A stretch of DNA of 28,909 nt from Candidatus Woesearchaeota archaeon (GTDB lineage Archaea; Nanobdellota; Nanobdellia; Woesearchaeales; DSVV01). The notes beneath the pieces were generated by a model. It was not told the DNA's origin. It was given only the letters and a program-made list of their open reading frames with translations, and searched no databases. How positions within the stretch are numbered: the first letter of the stretch is position 1; each line of letters begins with the position of its first letter. The translations under genes were made by a program, and so were the position numbers. The DNA lies in NCBI GenBank assembly GCA_016215305.1, contig JACRKI010000006.1, forward strand, positions 1-28,909, read 5' to 3'. This document shows positions 7,629-15,480 of this stretch, piece by piece.

Positions 7629-7828
7629 TTTGCTCACCTTTTTTATGCTCTATTTGAATTAATCTTAGAATAAGTAGCTGGAAACATTATTACTCATTTT
7701 CTGGAAACTGTGGAAACCAAGAGAATTTTATCGTCGAAATATTATCTTTTCTTAATCTTTTATCTTTGTCTTTTCAACAAAAACAAAAGTGTGCCTGAAC
7801 AGCACACAAGCAAACCCTGTGCCTCATA

Positions 7829-7906
7829 CATTGCGAAATTCCAGATTTCATTTTTTGATTGTGGACTTTGTCCACTGGTGAAACACACCAGTGGAATTTC
7901 GGAATG
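7829..7906 (+). repeat. 78-bp paired element, copy B
   Basis: Same length and fold as copy A (2986-3063), on the opposite strand. Outer arms are 7829-7842/7893-7906; the 6-bp hairpin is GTGGACTTTGTCCAC (7861-7875); the 9-bp hairpin is CCACTGGTG/CACCAGTGG (7872-7880/7886-7894). Copy A has CCACCGGAG/CTCCGGTGG in the second hairpin and ATACC/GGTAT instead of ATTCC/GGAAT in the outer stem, so pairs changed together. One outer position is mismatched in both copies. The surrounding 7629-7950 holds no gene; a further TCGAATTTCGCAATG at about 7938-7952 resembles an extra arm. Confidence 0.82.
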
Positions 7907-7952
7907 CTTAAACTTCGTTTATTCATAAAATTTTCTTATCGAATTTCGCAAT

Positions 7953-7960
7953 GTTTAAAA
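7953..7960 (+). promoter_or_regulatory. TATA-like box of Zn-ribbon/aEF1-beta operon
   Basis: GTTTAAAA lies about 51 nt before the ATG at 8008. This predicts an mRNA leader of about 25 nt, which fits the GGTGAT ribosome site at 7997-8002. This gene is therefore led, unlike most others here. Confidence 0.5.
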
Positions 7961-8007
7961 AGGAGTGCTTGTTTCGAAAGGATATTAACACTCATAGGTG
8001 ATTTATG

Positions 8008-8181
8008 ATGAAACAAGAACTCCATTGCATCTCCTGCAAAAAAAGCCAGACCAACAGCCAAGGCACTGCTGTCTTCGCGTGCCCGCAATGTTCAAAATTT
8101 CAAATTGTCCGCTGCCAGCACTGCAGAGAAATCGCTGCTCCTTTCACTTGCCCGGAATGCGGCTTTGTCGGACCAGCTTAA
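8008..8181 (+). CDS. Archaeal Zn-ribbon RNA-binding protein (COG2888 type)
   Basis: A 57-aa protein with four CxxC knuckles: C7-C10, C25-C28, C36-C39 and C48-C51. They are arranged as two zinc sites (CISC, CPQC, CQHC, CPEC), and the sequence ends in CGFVGPA. This matches the small archaeal zinc-finger family annotated as a Zn-ribbon RNA-binding protein with a role in translation, typically encoded just before aEF1-beta, as here. ATG at 8008 is favoured over 8005 because GGTGAT then sits 5 nt upstream. It probably forms one mRNA with aEF1-beta 14 nt downstream. The longer ORF in another frame here is a shadow. Confidence 0.88.
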   Translation: MKQELHCISCKKSQTNSQGTAVFACPQCSKFQIVRCQHCREIAAPFTCPECGFVGPA

Positions 8182-8195
8182 TTCGGTGAATTCTC

Positions 8196-8471
8196 ATGGC
8201 ACTTGTTATTATTGAAATGAAAGTCATGCCTGTTTCTCCGGAAACTGATTTGACAAAATTGACACACGATGCTGAGAAAGTTGTCGTTGAATTCGGCGCA
8301 AAAGTGCATCAGCACAAAATCGAACCAGTCGCTTTTGGATTGAAAGCGGTTATTCTAACCATTGTCGCAGACGAAGACAAAGGCTCCACTGACGCCATGG
8401 AAGAAAAATTGACTGCATTGAACCACGTGGAATCTGTCATGGTCACCAGCGTCAGTCGAGCATTGGGATAG
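8196..8471 (+). CDS. ef1b: Translation elongation factor aEF1-beta
   Basis: A 91-aa protein, the normal size for archaeal EF-1 beta, which is the nucleotide-exchange domain alone. It reloads aEF1-alpha with GTP. The signature MALVIIEMKVMPVSPETDL begins the ferredoxin-like fold; KIEPVAFGLKAV, LTIVADEDKG and VESVMVTSVSRALG complete it. GGTGA at 8185-8189 gives a ribosome site 7 nt before the ATG, suiting an internal operon gene behind the Zn ribbon. A T-rich stretch at 8472-8493 may end the transcript. Confidence 0.95.
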   Translation: MALVIIEMKVMPVSPETDLTKLTHDAEKVVVEFGAKVHQHKIEPVAFGLKAVILTIVADEDKGSTDAMEEKLTALNHVESVMVTSVSRALG

Positions 8472-8510
8472 TTTTTCTTCACTCTTTTTTGTCATTAATT
8501 TTGGGTAATT

Positions 8511-8520
8511 TTTATAAATA
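8511..8520 (+). promoter_or_regulatory. TATA box of the 496-aa protein gene
   Basis: TTTATAAATA is centred 26 nt before the ATG at 8542, with leaderless spacing. Confidence 0.65.
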
Positions 8521-8541
8521 AATGAATGTTTCTCTCCCTTT

Positions 8542-10032
8542 ATGATTCAAACGACAGATTTTAACCCCGTAATTGCAGATCCTGTATCTTACTCTCTTGA
8601 AGCACGTATTTCTGGAGCAGTTCACGAACAAAACCCTATTGCTCTTGCGCGGACAAAAGCGCGATTTCTTGTTGATTCTGCCTATCATTCTTTTGAAACA
8701 CAATATACTTCTCAAGAATTTGTTTCAAACTATACTTCTCTCAAACAAGAAAAAGTTGCTTCCTTGAAACAGCAACTAAAAGAACTTCGCGATACTGCAA
8801 CAGACGATGCTTCCAAAAAAGTATTTGACAATTATTATCGTGCAGCACAGCTTCAATTTGCCCAAAAAGAAAAATCACTTGAAAGAACTGTCGCTGTCAA
8901 TTATGCGCAGCCTGCTTCATATCAGTCAGATGAATATCTTTGCTCCACTGTTGTGACTGATCCCTCTTTTGGAAATGTTGCTGGCGCAATTGGCGCTTTA
9001 GGCATTGGCTTTGCGATGGCGGGCAAACGGAAGAGAAAAAAGAATAAGAGAAAAGAGGTTTCTGATAATAATCGTACTCCGCTTCCTGCTGTTGATGATG
9101 AGGTTATTGCAGGAGATGAAGATGAGGATTCAGATGATGCATCTGCTGTTTCAGGAGGAGTAAATCTTTCTCTTGCACGCACTGTTCCCTTAGATGAGAT
9201 CAGGAGTACTGCTATTCATGAAAATATTCTTCCTGAACCAAGCATTATTCATGTTGATGTTGATGCAAATCAAGCTCCCTCTCTTACACAACCATATACA
9301 GGAAGAATATCAGAGGTATACTTGTCTGCATCAAAACCAATTTCTGATTTTGCTGCAGAATCTCCAACAAATCCTGGTGTGCTAGGTACAAATGAAAGAA
9401 GAACTTCTCAAGTTACTGCCGCAATTCCAAGAAAGCCATCATTCTTCTCAAAAGCCGCATTGGCGGTTGGCGGCATAGTTATTGGGGCAGCAAGTGCAGT
9501 AGCTATTTCAGTAGGCGCGGCAACGTATGTTGTACAGCATTCTTCTCCTGAAACTGCTGCTCAAGCAGTATATTCTTCTCCGCAATCTGCTGCTCCGCAG
9601 ACAACCTATGCAAATCCTATTCCTGTTTCACAACCAGCAGCTCCAGTTGTTGAAAGACCACCAAATTTTCGCGGGATTTATTATTTTCCAGAACATGCAC
9701 CAAAAAATGAAACCGGCGGTAAAAAACTTTCTGCTGACTGGTATCAAATAGAACATGCTGCGCAAACTGTAGATTCTTTTATCCTTCAGATTGGCAATGA
9801 TGTTTCTTTAGATGGACGCGTTGCTCGATTTGGTATTGACACTGACGGAAATGGGAAAGCTGACAAAATAATCTATAAATCATTAGATCATCACTTGAAA
9901 TTACCTCTATCAAATGGAGAGACTGTTGTGCATGCAGGATTTGGTGTCAAATCAGATGCTGGATTTACCTATCTCGCTTCTGTTTCAAAAATGTCTGGTG
10001 ACATTCAGTATAGCGTTGTTTCTAAAAACTAG
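8542..10032 (+). CDS. Unknown membrane-anchored protein with Ca-binding-like loop
   Basis: A 496-aa protein of unknown family. Residues 1-120 are helical (SLKQEKVASLKQQLKELRD). Residues 143-160 are a weak Gly/Ala hydrophobic stretch, followed by a dense basic block KRKRKKNKRK (162-171) and an acidic block (186-199). A clear TM helix lies at about 305-331. A Pro/Ala/Ser linker leads to a C-terminal domain (about 365-496) carrying DTDGNGKAD at 433-441, a dockerin/EF-hand-like DxDxNG loop that may bind calcium. If the basic block is cytoplasmic, the C-terminus would be outside. The gene overlaps trm1 by 4 nt tail to tail. Confidence 0.78.
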   Translation: MIQTTDFNPVIADPVSYSLEARISGAVHEQNPIALARTKARFLVDSAYHSFETQYTSQEFVSNYTSLKQEKVASLKQQLKELRDTATDDASKKVFDNYYRAAQLQFAQKEKSLERTVAVNYAQPASYQSDEYLCSTVVTDPSFGNVAGAIGALGIGFAMAGKRKRKKNKRKEVSDNNRTPLPAVDDEVIAGDEDEDSDDASAVSGGVNLSLARTVPLDEIRSTAIHENILPEPSIIHVDVDANQAPSLTQPYTGRISEVYLSASKPISDFAAESPTNPGVLGTNERRTSQVTAAIPRKPSFFSKAALAVGGIVIGAASAVAISVGAATYVVQHSSPETAAQAVYSSPQSAAPQTTYANPIPVSQPAAPVVERPPNFRGIYYFPEHAPKNETGGKKLSADWYQIEHAAQTVDSFILQIGNDVSLDGRVARFGIDTDGNGKADKIIYKSLDHHLKLPLSNGETVVHAGFGVKSDAGFTYLASVSKMSGDIQYSVVSKN

Positions 10033-11081
10033 CTCCAAATTTTTTGTATTGTCTCTATCAATTCTTTTTCTTCCATTGTTGTTCTTATCCCATTTAACGA
10101 GAAATGTGTTCTTGCAACTTTGTGTCCTGCTTTCTGTATTGCGCCAAAGAGAATTTCATATTTTGGAATTTGCAGTTTTTCTCTCTTACAGATTGCATGA
10201 ATGTCGAAAAACCCGACTTGCGGAATTATCATCTCTCCCTGAATTGTCTTGAGAAGCTTTTCGCTTTCTGTTTCTTTTATTTTCATCTTTCCAACAAAAT
10301 TCTCATCCCACAATCTTCCCAGCCACATTGGACCTGCTGTTTGTTTGTCATAGGTGAACATCCCAATCTGATTCTGCACTTCCGTGACTTTTGTTTTGCC
10401 TTTTTCACAAAACAAAAACGCGCGCATGTAATGATCTTTATTGTAACTGAAAATTGGCGTGAGCGCCTTGTCATACTGCGCCGCGATTGTCTGGCATTTT
10501 GCGATGAGGATTCGCAGGCCAATTTCATGCATGATTGGTCCGTGCATCGGCATTGCACTGTATTTTCTTCTGCACGCGTCTGGAAACGCGCCAGCTAACG
10601 CGCTCGTATCTGTTGCAGTCACCGCAAGAATTCCTTCTCTCGCTAATCTTTTTGCCGCTGCGTCGAGAAATGGAACTGGCGTGCCAAAGGGATCCACGTC
10701 AATATAATCAAATCCGTTGGATTGCAAGAGAAACAGGGTTGCTTCTTTTTTAGTGATTTTGATTCGCTTATCTTTTTGCAATTTGTTTTGCTTGAGATTT
10801 TGTTTGAGCTGCTTCATTGCTTTTGCGCTGTAATCATTCGCTGCAATCAAATCAATTTTTCTTTTTGGGAGTTCTTTCAAAAATCTGATTGTTCTCACCC
10901 CAGACGCTGCAAAAAGGTCTGCAACCTGAAGATGATTTCTATTCCACGCTTTCAGCACTGCAACACTCAAATCTCTATTTGTTTTCATGACTGGATTGTA
11001 GAAGACTTCCAAATCTTTTGAAATCTTTTTTTCATCGTGGACAGTAATGATTGCTTTTCCTTCACGGATTGTTTTGTTCAT
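10029..11081 (-). CDS. trm1: tRNA (guanine26-N2)-dimethyltransferase
   Basis: A 350-aa SAM-dependent enzyme that dimethylates G26 of tRNA. Trm1 features are FYNPVMKTNRDLSV (27-40), the SAM motif DLFAASGVRT (55-64), the acidic motif II region IAANDYSAKAMKQL, and the catalytic DVDPFGTP (128-135). The C-terminal domain, with YNKDHYMRAFLFCEKG and a final HFSLNGIRT, is family-typical. Length is slightly below the usual 370-380. A possible TATA box at about 11118-11126 would give a leader of roughly 16 nt. It is convergent with the gene at 8542 and divergent from aIF5B. Confidence 0.95.
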   Translation of the reverse strand: MNKTIREGKAIITVHDEKKISKDLEVFYNPVMKTNRDLSVAVLKAWNRNHLQVADLFAASGVRTIRFLKELPKRKIDLIAANDYSAKAMKQLKQNLKQNKLQKDKRIKITKKEATLFLLQSNGFDYIDVDPFGTPVPFLDAAAKRLAREGILAVTATDTSALAGAFPDACRRKYSAMPMHGPIMHEIGLRILIAKCQTIAAQYDKALTPIFSYNKDHYMRAFLFCEKGKTKVTEVQNQIGMFTYDKQTAGPMWLGRLWDENFVGKMKIKETESEKLLKTIQGEMIIPQVGFFDIHAICKREKLQIPKYEILFGAIQKAGHKVARTHFSLNGIRTTMEEKELIETIQKIWS

Positions 11082-11174
11082 GGTTGTTTTCGTTATTTCT
11101 TAGAAGATGATCTTCTCGTATATATCTTTTCTGTTCTCTTTCTTTTAATCTCTCTTAAAAGATAATAACTAAAA

Positions 11175-11257
11175 ATTACATGAAGATACTTTGGGCTTTG
11201 CTCAAAGGATTACTAAACGCAGCGTTTAGAAATACCTACGTCTTTCTTAGTTCGTGT
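11175..11257 (+). repeat. Dispersed repeat R1 with 46-nt insert
   Basis: It starts ATTACATGAAGATA, carries a 46-nt module (11189-11234), then CCTACG and ends AGTTCGTGT (11249-11257). The module contains CTTTG...CAAAG and the hairpin CTAAACGC-A-GCGTTTAG (11213-11220/11222-11229). Related copies are at 19081-19180 (filled), 13731-13787 and 20928-20973 (both lacking the module). It lies in the divergent trm1/aIF5B gap. Confidence 0.72.
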
Positions 11258-11313
11258 TTTGTGTTTCTTTTTGTGTTTTTTTACTTCATATGATTTTATC
11301 AAAATTCTCGCAA

Positions 11314-11324
11314 ACATTTAAAAT
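11314..11324 (+). promoter_or_regulatory. TATA box of aIF5B
   Basis: CATTTAAAATA is centred about 27 nt before the ATG at 11347. It supports that start over upstream in-frame codons and predicts a leaderless mRNA. Confidence 0.65.
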
Positions 11325-11346
11325 AACCTCATTCTTTTTCTCTCTC

Positions 11347-13128
11347 ATGATCCGCAAACCACTCATCACGATTCTTGGCCACGTTGACCACGGCAAAACA
11401 CGCCTTCTCGATACTATCAGAAATACCACTGTCATTGACAGAGAAGCAGGCGCAATCACCCAGGCAATCGGCGCAAGCATTGTTCCCCAAGAAACAATTT
11501 TGCGCACCTGCGGAAAATTGCTTGAAAAAACCGGCATGAACCTTCTTGTTCCCGGACTTGTTTTTATTGACACTCCTGGCCACGAAGCATTCACCCATTT
11601 GCGAAAACGCGGCGGCAATCTCGCAGACATCGCGATCGTTGTTATTGACGCAAACGAAGGACTTATGCCGCAAACCATTGAAGCAATTGAAATCCTCAAA
11701 AAGTTCAAAACTCCCTTTATTATTGCACTCAATAAAATTGATTTGATTCGCGGATGGCAGGAGCAGCACGGTCAGGATGCGGCAGGATTACTCGAGCGGA
11801 TTTCACGCCAAAGTCCTGACACTGTCCAAATGCTCGAAACAAAAATGTACAGCGTTGTGGAACAGGTTTTCAAGCTTGGTTTTGAATCTGATCGCTTTGA
11901 TCGCGTGGGTGATTACACCAAACAAATTGCCATTATTCCCATCAGCGCAAAAAAAGCAATTGGCATTGCAGAATTATTAATGGTCTTAACTGCACTTGTG
12001 CAGAAATATCTCGCAAAGCAACTTGAGGTCGAAGTCAAAGGTCCTGCAAAAGGAACTATTCTTGAAATCAAAGAAGATAAAGGACTTGGCAAGACGCTTG
12101 ATGTTATTCTCTATGACGGCATGCTTACTGTCGGTGATACTCTTGTCATTGGAACGCTTGGCGAGCCTCTTGTCACAAAAGTCAAGGCATTGTTTGTTCC
12201 TGAACCGCTCAAAGAAATGCGCGATGTCAAAGGAAAATTTCTCTCTGTCAAACATGTTACTGCAGCGACAGGAGTCAAGGTTGCCGCGCCAGATCTTGAT
12301 GGCGCTGTTGCTGGCATGCCTCTTCAAGGCGCAACTGCCGCGACACTCAATCATGTGAAAGCTGAAGTTACGCAATCTATTGAAGAGGTTGTTGTTGAAA
12401 CAGATGGAGAAGGAATTGTGGTCAAGGCAGACGCAATTGGTTCTCTTGAGGCAGTGCTTGTCCTTCTTCGTTCTAAAAATGTCAAAATTAAACGAGCAAC
12501 CATTGGCATGGTTTCCAAAAAAGATATCATGGACGCAGAAGCGAATATGGCAAAGAATCCCGCAGCAGCAGTCATTCTTTGTTTTAACGTTGGACTTGAC
12601 AATGATGCGCAGCTTGCTCTCGCTGATTCTCACGTCAAGGTTTTTGAGAACAAAGTTATTTACCAATTGCTTGAGGAGTTTGAAAAATGGTTTATAGCAA
12701 AACAAAAACAAACAGAGTCCTCTGGTCTCGAGGAATTGCATCGCCCATGCAAATTGCAGGTGATGCCCAACCATATTTTCCGTAAAAATAATCCCGCTGT
12801 TGTTGGCGCGGACATTTTAGCCGGCAAACTCAAAACAGGACAGCGTCTAATGAATAAGGAAGGAGCTCCTGTGACATTTGTTAAATCTATGGAACATGAG
12901 AAAAAAAGTGTCAATGAAATTGATGCAGGCAAACAACTTGCTATCTCTCTTCCTGACATCACTATTGGCCGTCAAGTGATGGAAGGAGAAATATTGTATA
13001 GTTTTCATCCTGAAAGCGAATTTTTGGCACTCAAAAAATTCAAGAAATTTTTATCCCCTGCTGAAATTGAAACTATGAAAGAAATCGCGGAAATCATGCG
13101 AAAGGAACATCACACCTGGGGAATGTAA
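11347..13128 (+). CDS. infB: Translation initiation factor aIF5B (IF2 family)
   Basis: A 593-aa GTPase that promotes ribosomal subunit joining and initiator tRNA placement. It has the compact archaeal form without the bacterial N-terminal extension. G motifs: GHVDHGKT (11-18), DTPGHEAF and NKIDL, followed by domain II, and the C-terminal region with CKLQVMPNHIFR. The start at MIRKPLITILGHVDHG matches family start points and has a leaderless TATA; the frame stays open upstream to 11254, but that part overlaps repeat R1 and is rejected. No intein is present. A PUA gene follows after 2 nt, so the two share an mRNA. Confidence 0.96.
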   Translation: MIRKPLITILGHVDHGKTRLLDTIRNTTVIDREAGAITQAIGASIVPQETILRTCGKLLEKTGMNLLVPGLVFIDTPGHEAFTHLRKRGGNLADIAIVVIDANEGLMPQTIEAIEILKKFKTPFIIALNKIDLIRGWQEQHGQDAAGLLERISRQSPDTVQMLETKMYSVVEQVFKLGFESDRFDRVGDYTKQIAIIPISAKKAIGIAELLMVLTALVQKYLAKQLEVEVKGPAKGTILEIKEDKGLGKTLDVILYDGMLTVGDTLVIGTLGEPLVTKVKALFVPEPLKEMRDVKGKFLSVKHVTAATGVKVAAPDLDGAVAGMPLQGATAATLNHVKAEVTQSIEEVVVETDGEGIVVKADAIGSLEAVLVLLRSKNVKIKRATIGMVSKKDIMDAEANMAKNPAAAVILCFNVGLDNDAQLALADSHVKVFENKVIYQLLEEFEKWFIAKQKQTESSGLEELHRPCKLQVMPNHIFRKNNPAVVGADILAGKLKTGQRLMNKEGAPVTFVKSMEHEKKSVNEIDAGKQLAISLPDITIGRQVMEGEILYSFHPESEFLALKKFKKFLSPAEIETMKEIAEIMRKEHHTWGM

Positions 13129-13130
13129 TC

Positions 13131-13595
13131 ATGCAAGGAAAATTTTTAGCTAAAAAAGAAATCCGTCGAATCCTTGAGCAGTTGGAAAAACAATGGGGAT
13201 TTACTTCAGAGCTTGATTATTTATTTTTTTGCAACAATAAAAATCGCATTTCTCTTATGAACCGCGACTTTGGCCAGCTTGATCTCGCAAAACTTCGCTT
13301 GAACAGTGTTGGACTCTATTTTTGCGAAGTCATGGAGAATGGAGAGATTCGATTAAGCATTGAAGGTTCGCAGCTTGTTGGACCGACTGCCACAAAGAAT
13401 GTTATTTCTGTTGATTTTGATTCTGCGCGAAAATGGATGTATGGACAAGATCTTGAAATTGGTTCTGAATCTATTCCTGAAACTGGATTTGTGATTTTGA
13501 AACATGATGATTTCTTCATTGGCTGCGGCAGATTCAAGAACGGCATTATCAGCAATCACGTCAGTAAAAATAGGAGAATTGGGACGCTGAGTTAA
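13131..13595 (+). CDS. PUA-domain RNA-binding protein (NIP7/COG3270-like)
   Basis: A 154-aa protein with a pre-PUA part (EIRRILEQLEKQWGF, LNSVGLYFCEVMENGEIRLS) and a C-terminal PUA domain. Diagnostic strings are IEGSQLVGPTATKNVI and GFVILKHDDFFIGCGR, then NHVSKNRRI. The best match is the archaeal family linked to NOL1/NOP2/NIP7 ribosome biogenesis proteins that bind rRNA or guide modification enzymes; no catalytic domain is present. It follows aIF5B by 2 nt without a promoter, which suggests linked control of ribosome assembly and initiation. The exact RNA target is unknown. Confidence 0.82.
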   Translation: MQGKFLAKKEIRRILEQLEKQWGFTSELDYLFFCNNKNRISLMNRDFGQLDLAKLRLNSVGLYFCEVMENGEIRLSIEGSQLVGPTATKNVISVDFDSARKWMYGQDLEIGSESIPETGFVILKHDDFFIGCGRFKNGIISNHVSKNRRIGTLS

Positions 13596-13730
13596 ATATT
13601 TTTATACGAACACGTTGCTTTGATTCGCTTGAATGCTTTGGTAGAACTAAGAGAAACTTTGGCAAGTCCTATAATTATTTTAATTTTTTTTGATTAATTA
13701 TTCTAAAGATATTCTCAAAAATAAATAATA

Positions 13731-13787
13731 ATTACATGAAGATACCTAAGTGATGCTAGTTCCTGTATTTTCTTCCTTAGTTCGTGT
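13731..13787 (+). repeat. Dispersed repeat R3, copy without insert
   Basis: ATTACATGAAGATA runs directly into CCTAAGTGATGCTAGTTC, exactly the junction expected if the 46-nt module of R1/R2 were absent. It ends AGTTCGTGT (13779-13787). The whole of 13596-13838 lacks a gene and otherwise only shows AT-rich sequence. Confidence 0.65.
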
Positions 13788-13838
13788 GTTAGCGATGTTA
13801 GGCGATTCAGAAAGCTAATTTATTCATGAGAAAATAAA

Positions 13839-13912
13839 TGGGCCCGCCCAGATTTGAACTGGGGACCTTTTCCACGTCAAGGAAACGTTATACCGGGCTA
13901 AACCACGGGCCC
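13839..13912 (-). tRNA. tRNA-Val (GAC)
   Basis: A complete cloverleaf on the minus strand: acceptor GGGCCCG/CGGGCCC, D-arm with the usual GG, anticodon stem TTTCC/GGAAA with loop TTGACGT (anticodon GAC), T-stem CCCAG/CTGGG with canonical loop TTCAAAT, and discriminator A. CCA is not encoded. No intron. A T-rich run follows. It is divergent from tRNA-Thr. Confidence 0.95.
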
Positions 13913-13940
13913 AAGGATTATTCATTAAAAATAATCGTTG

Positions 13941-13950
13941 TTTTATATAG
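13941..13950 (-). promoter_or_regulatory. TATA box of tRNA-Val
   Basis: Minus-strand CTATATAAAA is centred about 34 nt before the tRNA 5' end, compatible with a short 5' trailer removed by RNase P. Confidence 0.55.
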
Positions 13951-13975
13951 ATTGTGGTCAATTCTTTTGTAAACA

Positions 13976-13985
13976 TTTTTAAAAA
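13976..13985 (+). promoter_or_regulatory. TATA-like box of tRNA-Thr
   Basis: TTTTTAAAAA is centred about 31 nt before the tRNA 5' end at 14011. It is of low complexity, so the call is tentative. Confidence 0.4.
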
Positions 13986-14010
13986 GTGGATAAGTTTTTA
14001 GCAGAACTCT

Positions 14011-14083
14011 GCCTCCGTAGCATAGTAGCTATTGCGTTACCTTGGTAAGGTAAAGGTCGTGAGTGCAACTCTCACCGGAGGCT
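14011..14083 (+). tRNA. tRNA-Thr (GGT) with unusual elbow
   Basis: Acceptor GCCTCCG/CGGAGGC, anticodon stem TTACC/GGTAA with loop TTGGTAA (anticodon GGT), T-stem GTGAG/CTCAC, and discriminator T as in many archaeal tRNA-Thr. The stems are perfect. The T-loop is TGCAACT rather than TTCNANY, so position 55 is G, and the D-loop AGTAGCTA has C in place of G19. Both classic D-loop/T-loop contacts therefore appear lost. CCA is not encoded. The gene may still be functional, since all helices are intact. Confidence 0.85.
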
Positions 14084-14136
14084 TATTTTAATTTTTCATC
14101 ACAACCTTTTTATTCCTGTTCCTCTCTTTCTTTTTC

Positions 14137-15309
14137 ATGAAACAACTTTCCAGTCGCGCTCTTGGTGTGCAGGAAAGCGCAACCCTCGCAATTGGCGCTC
14201 AGGCAAAAGCACTCAAAGCCGCAGGAAAACACATCATTGATTTCTCTCTTGGCGAACCTGATTTTCCTACGCCTCGTTTGGTTAAAAAAGCTGCGCAATA
14301 TGCGATCAAACACAATTTTACCTATTACACTGCTTCAGGAGGTATTCCAGACCTCAAAAAAGCGGTTTGCATGAAATTACAACGTGATAATAACCTTTCA
14401 TATACTCATGAGCAGATTTTGATTTCCCACGGCGCGAAACATAGTTTGATGAACATCTTTTTCACTCTTCTCAACAAAGGCGATGAAGTGATTATTCCAA
14501 CTCCTTACTGGACAAGCTATCCGGAAATGGTCAAACTCGCTGATGGCGTTCCTGTTTTCTGCGAAACAGACGCCGCATTTCATTTGACTGCAGCAGCGCT
14601 TGAAAAAAAATGCACAAAAAAAACAAAACTGCTTCTTGTAAATTCTCCCTCTAACCCCACGGGCGCTGTTATTCCAAAAGAGGAACTGGAGAAAATCGCG
14701 GCGCTTTGTGTCAACAAAAATATCTTTGTTATTTCTGATGAAGTCTATGAATTTTTTTGTTATGATTCTCATACCCATTCCAGCATTGCGTCTTTTGGGA
14801 AAGAGATATATAATCGCACTTTTACTGTTAATTCAGTTTCCAAAACTTATTCCATGACTGGCTGGCGCATTGGATATCTTGCAGGTCCACAAGAGCTTGT
14901 CAAAAAAATGGACGCGCTCCAAAGTCAGATGACTTCCTGCCCGAACTCCATTGCGCAAAAAGCAGCTGTCGCAGCGCTGACTTCTGATCAGCAATGCGTT
15001 CAGGAAATGCTTCACGCATTTACTCTGCGACGAGATTATATCTCCAAACGTTTGAACGCAGTTGCTGGACTTTCTCTTCTTCCTCCAGAAGGCGCGTTTT
15101 ACGCGTTTGTCAAATTTTCCTATCCGCTTTCCAGTTCAGATTTTTGTTTACAATTATTGAATGATGGACTTGCTGCAACAGTTCCAGGCTCTGCGTTTGG
15201 CGCAGAAGGATATTTTCGTATTTCTTATGCGACAAGCATGAATGTGATCAAAGAAGGGTGTGATCGGATGGAGAAGTTTTGTGTGAGATTTTCCTCCAAA
15301 ACTCCCTAA
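14137..15309 (+). CDS. aspC: Aspartate aminotransferase (PLP class I)
   Basis: A 390-aa fold-type I aminotransferase exchanging amino groups between aspartate/oxaloacetate and glutamate/2-oxoglutarate. Signatures are FSLGEPDFPTP (36-46), TPYW with the ring-stacking aromatic (122-125), NSPSNPTG with N173, DEVYE with D201 and Y204, the Schiff-base lysine K236 in NSVSKTYSMTGWRIGY, and the carboxylate arginine in GYFRISYA near the C-terminus. A TTTTTATT-like box about 27 nt upstream suggests a leaderless message. PEP carboxylase about 800 nt downstream could supply its oxaloacetate. Exact substrate preference within the Iγ group is not certain. Confidence 0.9.
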   Translation: MKQLSSRALGVQESATLAIGAQAKALKAAGKHIIDFSLGEPDFPTPRLVKKAAQYAIKHNFTYYTASGGIPDLKKAVCMKLQRDNNLSYTHEQILISHGAKHSLMNIFFTLLNKGDEVIIPTPYWTSYPEMVKLADGVPVFCETDAAFHLTAAALEKKCTKKTKLLLVNSPSNPTGAVIPKEELEKIAALCVNKNIFVISDEVYEFFCYDSHTHSSIASFGKEIYNRTFTVNSVSKTYSMTGWRIGYLAGPQELVKKMDALQSQMTSCPNSIAQKAAVAALTSDQQCVQEMLHAFTLRRDYISKRLNAVAGLSLLPPEGAFYAFVKFSYPLSSSDFCLQLLNDGLAATVPGSAFGAEGYFRISYATSMNVIKEGCDRMEKFCVRFSSKTP

Positions 15310-15330
15310 AAACCCCACAATCAGACAAAA

Positions 15331-15480
15331 CACATTTAAAGAGGGAGGTTTTTTATGGCTTCATACAGGAAAACTTGTTCCTTGGAATGCCTTGGAATGA
15401 GTTGATGTAGAAAAGTAAGAAAAAATATCTGCAGTTGTGAACAACGACTGTACGAATAGAATGAATAGGAGATGAATAGA
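15331..15480 (+). promoter_or_regulatory. Promoter and long 5' leader of RGG/zinc-ribbon gene
   Basis: A TATA-like CACATTTAAA at 15331-15340 predicts a start near 15362, leaving an mRNA leader of about 120 nt before the ATG at 15481. That is exceptional in this window. The leader contains repeated CTTGGAATG words (15381-15389, 15391-15399) and ends with GGAG at 15468-15471 as ribosome site. Such leaders suit mRNA-level control, for instance by the RNA-binding product itself. Confidence 0.45.

Noticed and set aside
3862..7657. Many plus-strand ORFs rich in Leu/Phe/Cys opposite the two long minus-strand genes
   Set aside because: They are antisense shadows of Lys/Glu-rich coding sequence, without promoters or domains.
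7710..7928. 72-aa ORF over the 78-bp element
   Set aside because: It reads through the hairpin element; no conserved features or start signals.
11254..11346. N-terminal extension of aIF5B
   Set aside because: It overlaps the dispersed repeat and the promoter, and is unlike any IF2/aIF5B N-terminus.
15355..15405. 16-codon ORF in the RGG gene leader
   Set aside because: The predicted transcription start (about 15362) lies after its ATG, so it is probably not translated.
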